The position numbers and the translations under genes are program-made. This document shows positions 32,368 through 40,742 of a stretch of DNA of 40,840 bases, in pieces (position 1 is the first letter of the stretch; each line of letters opens with the position of its first letter). The stretch spans positions 1 through 40,840 of the forward strand of contig CADCIQ010000054.1 of NCBI GenBank assembly GCA_902801425.1. Reading direction: 5' to 3'. Source of the DNA: an uncultured Bacteroidales bacterium (GTDB lineage Bacteria > Bacteroidota > Bacteroidia > Bacteroidales > Bacteroidaceae). The notes beneath the pieces were generated by a model, which saw only the letters and a list, made by a program, of their open reading frames with translations, was not told the origin of the DNA and did not search any database.

Positions 32368-35300
32368 ATGGAAATACAGAAGCTATTATCCCACTATGCC
32401 AAGCAACCGCAGTTGAAGGCGTTGGCAAAGGCACTTGAAAACAAGCGTATCAAGACCGTAGGAATTGACGGTCTTGCAGGTTCTTCTTGCCCTTTGGTTT
32501 TTGCTTCCATTGCAAACAAGATAGAAATTCCTATCGTTTTTATTCTCAGGGATGCCGATGAGGCAGGCTATTTCTATCATGATCTGATGCAGTTGGGTGC
32601 ACCAGCTCTTTTCTTCCCGTCAAGTTATAAGCGTGCCGTGAAATACGGTCAGAGAGATGCCGCTAACGAGATTCTCCGTACTGAGGTTCTCTCGGCTCTT
32701 TCTTCTTTTGGTAAAACCAAGGATGGCTTACCAAATGAGAATGATTCCGATGATGACTCCGGCTCCCTCCCTACGGGGGAGGGCGGGGGGAGAGGCTCTT
32801 CCCTCTTCATCGTAACCTATCCTTCTGCCCTTGCTGAGATGGCGGTGGATAAGACAATCCTCGACGACCGCACGATACATCTTTCCGTAGGACAGAGAAT
32901 AGATATCACGGATGTTCAGCATCAGTTGCGCGACCTCGGTTTCCGTATGCAGGACTACGTATATGAGCCGGGGCAGTTTGCCGTTCGCGGAAGCATCCTC
33001 GATGTTTATTCATTCTCAAACGACCTGCCTTTCCGTCTTGATTTCTTCGGTGACGAAATTGAGACGATACGCACGTTCCAGATAGAGGATCAGCTTTCTG
33101 CCGACAGACGCAAGGAGATTGACATCGTGCCAGAACTTGCTGCTTTCTCTGAGAAGAAAGTGCCTCTCACGGAGTTCCTCCCTGAAGGCAGTATGCTCGT
33201 TAGCCACGATATGGGCTTTGTCGTAGATGTTATTGGCAAGACATTTGAGGAGGGCTTCTCTTCACAGGCTTTGAATGACAGAATGGCGGGTGCAACAGAA
33301 CTTGAACAGGAGGAAATCCGTCGTGAGATGAATGCCCAGATAAATCTCTGTCCTGCATCTCGCTTCAACCAGAGCATTGCCAAGTTCAAGCAAATCAATA
33401 TCAAGGAGACTTCTTCGCAGAAAGATGACAAGGACGTTTTCGATGCTTCCTTCCATTTCTTCATGTCTGCCCAGCCACTTATCCACAAGAACTTCGATTT
33501 GCTCTCGCAGACCATTGAGGATTATATTCTCCAGAACTTTAAGATATATATCCTTTCCGATTCGCACAAGCAGGTAGAGCGTATCAGAAGCATCCTTACC
33601 GCTCCTGTTGTTGATTCGCAGAGAGTTAGGGTTGATGCTGAGGCTATTGGCGAGATTTCAAAGACTCTTCATGAGGGATTCGTGGATAATGACCTTAGTC
33701 TCTGTCTCTTTACCGACCACCAGATTTTTGAGCGTTTCCATAAGTACAACCTTCGTACTCAGTCGGCTCGTGCCGGTAAGATGGCACTTACGATGAAAGA
33801 ACTTCAGGAGATGGAGCCTGGCGATTTCGTTGTTCACGTTGACTACGGAGTAGGTAAGTTTGCCGGACTTGTCCGCGTGCCTGTCGGAGATTCTTTCAAG
33901 GAGGTTATCAGAATTGTCTATCAAGGCAACGACAAGGTTGATGTTTCCATCCATTCGCTCTATAAGATTTCTAAGTACAAGCGTTCTGATACAGGCGAAC
34001 CGCCTCGTCTCTCTACCCTTGGTACTGGAGCGTGGGATCGCCTGAAGGAGAAGGCGAAGAAACGCATCAAGGATATTGCCCGCGACCTTATCAAGCTTTA
34101 TGCAAAGCGTCGTCATGAGATTGGCTTTGCATTTTCTCCTGACTCATATCTCCAGCATGAGCTTGAGGGCTCTTTCCTCTATGAGGATACGCCCGACCAG
34201 ATGAAGGCAACGGCAGAGGTGAAGGCTGATATGGAGAGCAAGCGACCAATGGATCGTCTTGTGTGTGGTGATGTGGGCTTCGGAAAGACCGAGGTTGCCG
34301 TGCGTGCTGCCTTCAAGGCGGCTTGCGATTCAAAGCAGGTGGCTGTGCTCGTGCCTACCACCGTATTGGCTTTCCAGCATTACCAGACCTTCCGCGACCG
34401 TATGGCAAACCTTCCTGTGCGTGTTGATTACCTTACCCGTGCTCGTTCGGCAAAGCATACAAAGCAGATTCTCGCAGATCTTGCCGATGGCAAGATTGAT
34501 ATTCTCGTGGGTACTCATAAGCTGATTGGAAAGTCAGTGAAATGGAAGGACATAGGACTTCTCATCATCGACGAGGAACAGAAATTCGGTGTTTCCACGA
34601 AGGAGAAACTTCGTCAGTTGAAGACGAATATTGATACTCTTACGATGTCGGCTACGCCTATCCCTCGCACTCTTCAGTTCTCTCTCATGGGTGCTCGTGA
34701 CATGAGTATCATGCGCACACCGCCGCCAAACCGCTATCCTATTCAGACAGAGGTTACTACATTCTCTGTCGAGACTATCATAGATGCCATCAATTTCGAG
34801 ATGTCAAGAAACGGTCAGGTGTATTTCGTGAATGACCGTATCTCTAACCTTGAGGAACTTGGTCGCCTCATTGAGAAGCATATCCCTGATTGCCGTGTGG
34901 CAATAGGTCATGGTCGTATGACTCCTGAGAATCTGGAGAAGATCGTGATGGGATTCATGAACCACGACTATGATGTGCTGCTATCAACAACAATCGTGGA
35001 GAATGGTATTGACGTGCCTAATGCCAATACTATCATTATTAATGATGCGCACCGCTTCGGGCTCTCTGACCTTCACCAGATGCGTGGTCGTGTGGGCAGA
35101 AGCAACCGCAAGGCTTTCTGCTATCTCATGGCACCTCCTCTCTCATATCTCCCAACCGAGTCACGCAGACGACTTGAGGCTCTTGAGACTTTCTCAGACC
35201 TTGGTTCTGGCTTCAACCTCGCCATGCAGGATCTCGACATTCGCGGAGCAGGAAACCTTCTCGGTGCTGAGCAGTCGGGATTTATGGAGGATCTTGGCTA

Positions 35301-35871
35301 TGAGACCTATCAGAAGATTCTCTCACAGGCTGTTAATGAGTTGAAGAACGATGAGTTTCAGGATCTCTATGCCGACCAGATGGCAGAGGGCGAGAAATTG
35401 TCGGGTGAGGACTTTGTTGATGATTGCAATATCGAATCTGATCGTGAGATGTACTTCTCAGATACATACGTTCCGGGCAGTTCAGAGCGTATGCTTCTAT
35501 ATCGTGAGCTTGACAATATTGAGACGGATGATGACCTCAATGCCTATCGTCAGCGACTGGAGGACAGGTTCGGTCCTGTGCCTTCCGAGGGCGAGGAATT
35601 GCTTCAGGTTGTTATGCTCCGTAGGTTAGGCCGTTCACTTGGTTGTGAGAAGATCATCCTCAAGCAGCACCTCATGCAGATGCAGTTCGTGTCTCGTCAG
35701 GATAGCGTGTTCTATAAGTCGGAGGTGTTCGGACGAATACTTAACTATGTCGGCTTCCACCCTCGTGTGTGTGTGCTGAAGGAGGTAGGCGGTAAGAACC
35801 GTCTTGCGGTCAAGATGATTGATTCTGTAAGCTCAGCCGTTAAGGTGTTGAGGAAGATGAAAAATCCATAA
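32368..35871 (+). CDS. mfd: transcription-repair coupling factor Mfd
   Basis: Mfd removes stalled RNA polymerase and recruits UvrA. The start MEIQKLLSHYAKQPQ at 32368 fits the family. The N-terminal UvrB-like module is followed by the RNA-polymerase-interacting domain (GDFVVHVDYGVGKFAGLV), helicase motifs CGDVGFGKTEVAVRAAFKA (Walker A), LLIIDEEQKFGV, TMSATPIPRTLQFSLMGARD and QMRGRVGRSNRKAF, and a C-terminal UvrA-binding domain. A solo family A arm is translated as GSLPTGEGGGRG at about residues 131-143, in a linker of the UvrB-like part before SLFIVTYPSALAEM. This shows that the repeat is not restricted to cobalamin genes. Confidence 0.97.
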   Translation: MEIQKLLSHYAKQPQLKALAKALENKRIKTVGIDGLAGSSCPLVFASIANKIEIPIVFILRDADEAGYFYHDLMQLGAPALFFPSSYKRAVKYGQRDAANEILRTEVLSALSSFGKTKDGLPNENDSDDDSGSLPTGEGGGRGSSLFIVTYPSALAEMAVDKTILDDRTIHLSVGQRIDITDVQHQLRDLGFRMQDYVYEPGQFAVRGSILDVYSFSNDLPFRLDFFGDEIETIRTFQIEDQLSADRRKEIDIVPELAAFSEKKVPLTEFLPEGSMLVSHDMGFVVDVIGKTFEEGFSSQALNDRMAGATELEQEEIRREMNAQINLCPASRFNQSIAKFKQINIKETSSQKDDKDVFDASFHFFMSAQPLIHKNFDLLSQTIEDYILQNFKIYILSDSHKQVERIRSILTAPVVDSQRVRVDAEAIGEISKTLHEGFVDNDLSLCLFTDHQIFERFHKYNLRTQSARAGKMALTMKELQEMEPGDFVVHVDYGVGKFAGLVRVPVGDSFKEVIRIVYQGNDKVDVSIHSLYKISKYKRSDTGEPPRLSTLGTGAWDRLKEKAKKRIKDIARDLIKLYAKRRHEIGFAFSPDSYLQHELEGSFLYEDTPDQMKATAEVKADMESKRPMDRLVCGDVGFGKTEVAVRAAFKAACDSKQVAVLVPTTVLAFQHYQTFRDRMANLPVRVDYLTRARSAKHTKQILADLADGKIDILVGTHKLIGKSVKWKDIGLLIIDEEQKFGVSTKEKLRQLKTNIDTLTMSATPIPRTLQFSLMGARDMSIMRTPPPNRYPIQTEVTTFSVETIIDAINFEMSRNGQVYFVNDRISNLEELGRLIEKHIPDCRVAIGHGRMTPENLEKIVMGFMNHDYDVLLSTTIVENGIDVPNANTIIINDAHRFGLSDLHQMRGRVGRSNRKAFCYLMAPPLSYLPTESRRRLEALETFSDLGSGFNLAMQDLDIRGAGNLLGAEQSGFMEDLGYETYQKILSQAVNELKNDEFQDLYADQMAEGEKLSGEDFVDDCNIESDREMYFSDTYVPGSSERMLLYRELDNIETDDDLNAYRQRLEDRFGPVPSEGEELLQVVMLRRLGRSLGCEKIILKQHLMQMQFVSRQDSVFYKSEVFGRILNYVGFHPRVCVLKEVGGKNRLAVKMIDSVSSAVKVLRKMKNP
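32759..32796. repeat. solo family A arm inside mfd
   Basis: 38 nt with the exact family A core and no inverted partner. Flanked by Asp/Ser-rich codons (NDSDDDS before it), which suggests a tolerant surface loop. Confidence 0.92.
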
Positions 35872-35974
35872 TAAATGAAAAATTAACAATTAAAAATGAA
35901 AAATACAAGTTACTTTTTCGAGTGAAGAATGTAACCTGTATTTTATGATTTTTCATTTTTCATTTTATAATTTA
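35870..35974. repeat. family F AT-rich doublet, copy 2
   Basis: The left side (AAAAATGAAAAATACAAGTTA) and right side (GTAACCTGTATTTT ... TTTTTCATTTTTCATTTT) are inverted. Inner edges match copy 1 at 6429-6560 in the opposite orientation. It separates mfd from the symporter. Confidence 0.75.
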
Positions 35975-35979
35975 AATAC

Positions 35980-37428
35980 ATGATTGTTCTTTTAACCATT
36001 CTCCTATATTTCCTTGTCCTGACTCTCTACAGTCGCTTTGTAACTGGAAGAAAATCAAGCAACGAGGCATTCTTTCGTGGCAATCGCAAGTCACCTTGGT
36101 ATATGGTGGCATTCGGTATGGTCGGGGCAAGTATCTCTGGCATTACCTTCGTATCAGTTCCGGGCATGGTGATGAAGTCGGGAATGAGCTATCTTCAGAC
36201 CTGCATAGGATTCATTTTCGGCTATATAGCGGTTGCTTTCATCCTTCTTCCAATCTATTACAAACTGAATCTCACCACAATCTATACGTTTCTTCGTGAC
36301 AGGGTAGGGCAGAGTGGCTACAAGACTGGCGCTTCGTTCTTCCTTCTTTCAAAAATGACAGGCGCGGCGGCACGTTTCTATGTTGTCTGCATGCTTCTGA
36401 ATGACTATGTCATAGGTCCTATGTGTCCTTCCGTTAATAGCACCTTGCTGTTCTCCGTCATTGTCCTTGCTATGGTTGCCCTTATCTGGCTCTATACCAA
36501 GAGCGGCGGCATTAAGACGCTGGTGTGGACCGATACGCTCCAGACAATTTGTATGTTCACCGCCCTTCTGCTCATCATCTACAACGTGGTCAATTCTCTC
36601 GGAATGAGCGTTTCTGATGCTGCTCAGGCTGTTTGGGATTCTCCGATGGGATTGCATACCGTATCTTTCGATTTTGTCAGCATATTGTCAGGCGTTTTTA
36701 TCGTTATCGTGATGACTGGACTTGATCAGGACATGATGCAGAAGAACCTTACTTGTCGCTCGCTTCGTGATGCGCAGAAGGATATGTGCAGCTATGGTGT
36801 GGCTTTCGTTCCTGCCAATCTCCTGTTCCTGTGCCTCGGTGTCCTTCTCGTTCTCTTGACCTCGAAGATGGGGATGGCTTTGCCCTCTTCCGGTGATGAC
36901 CTGCTCCCTATGTTTGCCGCAACAGGAGTGCTGGGAATGCCTGTTGTCGTGCTCTTCACCATCGGAATCATGGCTGCCTCGTTCTCAAGTGCCGATTCTG
37001 CGCTTACCGCCCTCACCACCACCTATTGCGTGGATATTCGTGAGCGTGCTGATGATGAACGCCTTCGTCATCGTGTGCACATCGCTATGGCTGTTGTCTT
37101 TGCGCTCTGTATCCTTGCCTTCCGAGCATTCAATTCCACGAGTCTCATTGATGCCATCTACATCATGTGCTCTTACACCTACGGTCCGCTCCTCGGATTG
37201 TTTGCCTATGCGCTAACAAACCGGCAACAGCAATCACCCACCCCCCACCACCTAACACCCATCATCTGCATCGCCTCCCCTCTCCTTTGCTATGCTCTTG
37301 ATACTGTCATCACAAACTACTTCTCATACCATTTTGGCTATGAGCTGCTGATGATAAACGGCGCAATAACCTACTTAGGCCTTTGCTTATTGCGAATTGC
37401 TAATAGTAAACGCTCTTTTTCCAGATAA
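35980..37428 (+). CDS. sodium:solute symporter (SSS family)
   Basis: 482 residues with about 13 hydrophobic segments: SRFVTGRKSSNEAFFRGNRKSPWYMVAFGMVGASISG is the typical SSS start region, followed by GLDQDMMQKNLTCR and ASFSSADSALTALTTTYCVDI, which contains the Na-binding Ser pattern. The substrate cannot be read from sequence. Near the C-terminus the loop QQQSPTPHHLTPI is encoded by a family E repeat (37231-37264). A diverged copy of the last 80 codons lies at 39546-39788. Confidence 0.92.
   Translation: MIVLLTILLYFLVLTLYSRFVTGRKSSNEAFFRGNRKSPWYMVAFGMVGASISGITFVSVPGMVMKSGMSYLQTCIGFIFGYIAVAFILLPIYYKLNLTTIYTFLRDRVGQSGYKTGASFFLLSKMTGAAARFYVVCMLLNDYVIGPMCPSVNSTLLFSVIVLAMVALIWLYTKSGGIKTLVWTDTLQTICMFTALLLIIYNVVNSLGMSVSDAAQAVWDSPMGLHTVSFDFVSILSGVFIVIVMTGLDQDMMQKNLTCRSLRDAQKDMCSYGVAFVPANLLFLCLGVLLVLLTSKMGMALPSSGDDLLPMFAATGVLGMPVVVLFTIGIMAASFSSADSALTALTTTYCVDIRERADDERLRHRVHIAMAVVFALCILAFRAFNSTSLIDAIYIMCSYTYGPLLGLFAYALTNRQQQSPTPHHLTPIICIASPLLCYALDTVITNYFSYHFGYELLMINGAITYLGLCLLRIANSKRSFSR
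37231..37264. repeat. family E repeat in the symporter gene
   Basis: AATCACCCACC/CACCACCTAACACC-like units in a C-terminal loop. The diverged copy at 39616-39649 has an equivalent but differently arranged run, so the loop varies by repeat changes. Confidence 0.6.
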
Positions 37429-37430
37429 TA

Positions 37431-37462
37431 TTTGGAAGTATCAGATATTTTGTTTATTTTTG
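37431..37462 (+). promoter_or_regulatory. promoter of the DUF5678/retropepsin module
   Basis: TTTGG at 37431-37435, a 19-nt gap and TATTTTTG at 37455-37462 followed by CAGCAGA. It starts two bases after the symporter stop, so the cargo brings its own full promoter. Confidence 0.75.
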
Positions 37463-37486
37463 CAGCAGAAACAAAAACATAGGCTT

Positions 37487-37723
37487 ATGGAACTCGCATT
37501 AAAAGGACAATACGATTACTATGTTGCACACGAAGGTGAACTTTTGCAACAGTACCCGGGAAAGCACTTGGTTATATCCGATAACCTTCAAGTCTTTCCA
37601 TTTGTCAATCCAAAGGATGCATACCGCTTTGGTGTCAAGAACTTTGGTGCAGGTCATTTTATGCTTCATAAATGTGTGCCTGGAAGCCTAAATGTAGTCC
37701 ATACGGTAAACTGCGCATTCTGA
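37487..37723 (+). CDS. DUF5678-like small protein (78 aa)
   Basis: ELLQQYPGKHLVISDNLQVFPFVNPKDAYRF resembles DUF5678 (a short beta-rich domain with a YPGK-V pattern), ending HKCVPG as in that family. ATG at 37487 lies 25 bases after the promoter -7 box. One base separates its stop from the following retropepsin-like gene, so the two are co-translated and probably work together. Function unknown. Confidence 0.65.
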   Translation: MELALKGQYDYYVAHEGELLQQYPGKHLVISDNLQVFPFVNPKDAYRFGVKNFGAGHFMLHKCVPGSLNVVHTVNCAF

Positions 37724-37724
37724 T

Positions 37725-38138
37725 ATGGGAAAATTCCAGTTTCATTCAAAAGGAATTTCAGATAGAATAGTTACCCCATGTACTCTTGATGTTTCTGATT
37801 ATGAAACTTCAATAGAAAAGCCTAAGTCAGAAGAAGTGGTGAAGGCATTATGGGATACGGGTTCTACAGTTACAGTCCTGTCAGAAATATTGGTACAACG
37901 ATTGGGACTTATACCTTCTGATATATGTCGTGTATCTGGTTGGGATGGAAATCCTATCACCACAAATACATACAATATTGATGTAGTTCTTGGTGAAACT
38001 CGCATAGAGTTTGTGAATGCCGTAAGAGGGCCACTAAAAAATATTGATATGATAATAGGAATGGATGTAATCAGTCAAGGTGATTTTCATATTACCCATC
38101 CATCCTACACGACAATGCTTGAATTTGAGGTGAAATAA
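37725..38138 (+). CDS. retropepsin-like aspartic protease
   Basis: 137 residues with ALWDTGSTVTVLSE (the D-T-G catalytic triad) near residue 42 and the flap/second-core motif IDMIIGMDVISQGDF, which together define single-domain retroviral-type aspartic proteases acting as dimers. No signal peptide, so cytosolic. Paired with the DUF5678-like gene, which may be its substrate, inhibitor or regulator (inference). Confidence 0.85.
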   Translation: MGKFQFHSKGISDRIVTPCTLDVSDYETSIEKPKSEEVVKALWDTGSTVTVLSEILVQRLGLIPSDICRVSGWDGNPITTNTYNIDVVLGETRIEFVNAVRGPLKNIDMIIGMDVISQGDFHITHPSYTTMLEFEVK

Positions 38139-38320
38139 TACTAACTTCACGCTCAATCATGGCAATATAATAATATTAACCCTCTAAACTTAAATAACAA
38201 GAAACAGAAAGTACTCATTAGAATTAATCAGACGAACGGTAACTTTCCCCTTGTGCGGATTCAGTATCAGATACTGGTATCTGCAAGATAATATTTTTAT
38301 ATTGACAATAATTGATAGTT

Positions 38321-38866
38321 ATGGAAAACATATTCTTAATAAAATGGTATGGCCCATTTGCAAGTCTTGAAGATGTTAAACAATGGGAAAATGAGCAGAC
38401 TTTCAAGTGTTCTTTATACCTTTTGCATGGCAAAGAAAAATATGCCAAGACCAGTGAGAAGTATTATTGTGGGATGTCAATTCGAAGTGTCAATAAACGT
38501 TTATGTGATAAAGGACATCATATTGAAGAAATCCAAGCACGATTAATCTCAATATATGTGGGTTGTTTAGCTCATACAGATAATCCTTCAAAAGAACAGG
38601 TAAAACTTGCAGAAAAAGTAATTACTGCAAATTTGACGTATTTTGCAGGGGCGTATAATGTTCTTAATGCTATTAATACTTATTTTCCATGCAAAAATGT
38701 ATGTGTAATTAATGAATGGTGGAAGAAGGATGGTATGTCAATTTGGCAAAGACAACCAAAGAACTCTCCATCAAATATTATTCCTGATGTTATAGTCTGG
38801 CATTACAATTGTAATGGAGGAAATGATTTGTTAGGTTGTAAGAAATCAAGATCGCTTGTAAAATGA
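38321..38866 (+). CDS. unknown protein, possibly GIY-YIG-related (181 aa)
   Basis: ATG at 38321 is preferred over the TTG at 38312. The N-terminus IFLIKWYGPF, then SLYLLHGKE and KYYCGMSIRSVNKRLCDKGHHIEEI, recalls the first strand and GMS-xxRL segment of GIY-YIG nucleases, but the catalytic set is not clear. Cys-rich C-terminus. The last four bases overlap the next gene (ATGA). AT-rich and distinct in codon use from neighbours, which suggests transfer. Confidence 0.55.
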   Translation: MENIFLIKWYGPFASLEDVKQWENEQTFKCSLYLLHGKEKYAKTSEKYYCGMSIRSVNKRLCDKGHHIEEIQARLISIYVGCLAHTDNPSKEQVKLAEKVITANLTYFAGAYNVLNAINTYFPCKNVCVINEWWKKDGMSIWQRQPKNSPSNIIPDVIVWHYNCNGGNDLLGCKKSRSLVK

Positions 38867-39327
38867 AGAGTTTAGTAGATTTATTTCCCATCATCTTTGA
38901 AATTCCAAAAGATGATGTGGCTTGGTATGACTCATTGGGTATGTGTGATGATGCTTATTATGAGGAGTTTGAATCGTCTGCAAAAGAGTATGCTATGATG
39001 GCGGTAGAAAATCCACATGAATATATGGATGCTGTGGATGCTACTTCGTATAGGTTCGTTTCTGGGGCTTCTTGGTATGCCTGTAACAAGCGGCTATTAG
39101 AAAACCTATCTGATGACGATCGCATTAAAGCCATATATATGGCGATTTGTCTTTGGGCAAAAAATCTATGTAAAGGAGTTGAGCCTGATGAAGACTGGAA
39201 TATTTGTGAAGCAGACACATTTTATTGGAGTGTAAGATCTGATTTTGGGATGGGATTGATAATGGTGAAAGATGGAGAAGAGGAGTATAGGCGCATTGTT
39301 AGTAGTACATTCCTTCTGAAGAGGTAA
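38863..39327 (+). CDS. unknown acidic protein, possible partner of the preceding gene (154 aa)
   Basis: Not recognised. Rich in acidic and aromatic residues (WYDSLGMCDDAYYEEFESSAKEY), no signal peptide and no membrane segment. The start overlaps the previous stop, implying a two-protein unit such as toxin and immunity or enzyme and regulator; this is inference only. The 218 bases that follow (39328-39545) show no gene. Confidence 0.6.
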   Translation: MKSLVDLFPIIFEIPKDDVAWYDSLGMCDDAYYEEFESSAKEYAMMAVENPHEYMDAVDATSYRFVSGASWYACNKRLLENLSDDDRIKAIYMAICLWAKNLCKGVEPDEDWNICEADTFYWSVRSDFGMGLIMVKDGEEEYRRIVSSTFLLKR

Positions 39328-39545
39328 AAGTAAGTACTATTCCTGAATCATATTTATAATCCTGACATTAAGTAATTTATCAATAAACATAAAAGAATAT
39401 TCATAGGGGCTATATTGTTGCAGTTTTTTTACCCGATAAAACATGCGAAATATTTGTGCGAAATTCTGAAAAAGTTACACTTGTAATCATAACCTTGCGA
39501 AATTGCTCTTGTATTCAAGTGTAAGGAGGCAGCAAAAAAATCAGA

Positions 39546-39788
39546 TACATCATGTGTTCTTACACCTACGGTCCGCTCCTCGGATTGTTTGCCTATGCGC
39601 TGACAAAACGTCAACAGCTAACACCCACCACCCATCACCTAACCCCTGTCGTCTGCATAGCCTCACCCCTCATCTGCTATGCCCTTGACTATCTCTGCAC
39701 TACCTACTTCTCCTACCACTTTGGCTATGAACTGCTGATGATCAACGGCGCCTTGACCTATCTCGGTCTTCGTGTGATCAAAGCCTGA
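39546..39788 (+). pseudogene. 3' fragment of a second symporter gene
   Basis: The region matches 37159-37428 from TACATCATGTG to near the stop, encoding CSYTYGPLLGLFAYAL ... YELLMINGALTYLGL. Many silent and some coding differences are present. It has no upstream part, so it is a remnant of a diverged allele. It encloses, with the intact gene, the cargo at 37429-39545. Confidence 0.88.
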
Positions 39789-39797
39789 GCCCTTATG

Positions 39798-39885
39798 CCT
39801 CCGATGCAGGGAACGGACTTGCAACGGATTTACAACGGTATTACATCGGACCTACTACCTAACACCTATCACCCAACACCCAAAG
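39798..39885. repeat. family G run followed by family E run
   Basis: GGGAACGGACTTGCAACGGA units (39807-39850) pass directly into CTAACACCTATCACCCAACACC units (39856-39883). The first part matches 31360-31412, the second the heptamer-like repeats in cobQ and the symporter. Confidence 0.65.
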
Positions 39886-40045
39886 GCTGGCCGCACGTCC
39901 TTCGGTTTGACGAGTGCAAAGTTACAACAAATTTCTTTGGAACGGAAAGAAATGCGTGAGAAAAAGATGTTAGGTTCGAGAAAAGTTTGCTTTGTGCGTG
40001 TAATGCGTTGATACACAGACTGATATTTTCGGAATGTAAGCCTAT

Positions 40046-40204
40046 CTAACATATAACCATTAGGTAAAACAGAGACAGGGGGTATGGTATCTATATCCAA
40101 AATAATAATATAATATATAATATATTATATATTATATTATTATTTTGAGGTTAGTAGTCGGGAGTGTGTGTCTGTCCCTGTTTTATCTAATGGTTATATG
40201 TTAG
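40046..40204. repeat. large nested inverted repeat with 48-bp perfect palindrome
   Basis: Outer arms CTAACATATAACCATTAG ... (40046-40080) and its complement (40176-40204) enclose a perfect 48-bp AT-only palindrome at 40099-40146. A related partial arm (CCTAACATATAATTGTTAGG) occurs at 40504-40523. No ORF. Could be a cruciform-forming site, replication or recombination site, or non-autonomous element. Confidence 0.85.
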
Positions 40205-40503
40205 GTGCCATTCTGAGCCTCCTGTTGGGGGGTACATCTAACATCTCTTGAAAAATGATGGTTTCATGATTGGTTATAAAACACGCTTTTTGTTTGTTTT
40301 TACTTACACGTAATACACGATTGGAACGGAATTTCTTTTTATTTCAATGTTTCTTGTATTCTTTTTTCATTATAACGCTGTGGTTTCAACCCACACCGTC
40401 TAATGAAAATAAGCATTATCGTTGATTTAAAAATGCCAAAAGGATGCCCCGATTTAGAGCTCCCTTTGTCAATTTACATATTCTTTTTATCTGTTGGAAC
40501 GAA

Positions 40504-40540
40504 CCTAACATATAATTGTTAGGAAAAATAGGGAGAGGGG
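40504..40540. repeat. partial copy of the 40046 arm
   Basis: Begins like the arm at 40045 (CCTAACATATAA), continues with AGGAAAAATAGGGAGAGGGG in place of AGGTAAAACAGAGACAGGG, and forms its own hairpin CCTAAC/GTTAGG. The remaining sequence 40205-40600 shows no gene. Confidence 0.6.
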
Positions 40541-40603
40541 GATTGTGTGTTGGCTGCATTCCCAATTTGGGAACGTAGGTCATTTTTGGTGTATTGCAAA
40601 ACC

Positions 40604-40666
40604 TGATCCCTGATTCAGGGTACTGGTTTTAATATCTGACGCACTAAAACAGTGCATCAGATTTTT
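40604..40666 (+). terminator. hairpin followed by intrinsic terminator
   Basis: CCCTGATTCAGGG (from 40607) is followed by a stem ATCTGA-GCACT/AGTGC-TCAGAT (40634-40661) and TTTTT. The transcript it would end is unknown, as no ORF lies upstream. Confidence 0.65.
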
Positions 40667-40742
40667 GGTTAGAGCATAATGAAAACAATGGGGGTGGTAA
40701 AATGCCACTCCATTGGATAATATCGAAAAATTAAAGATCAGT

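Noticed and set aside
40378-40402. GTGGTTTCAACCCACACC stretch resembling a CRISPR repeat end
   Set aside because: Only one copy and no spacers; a simple imperfect hairpin explains it.
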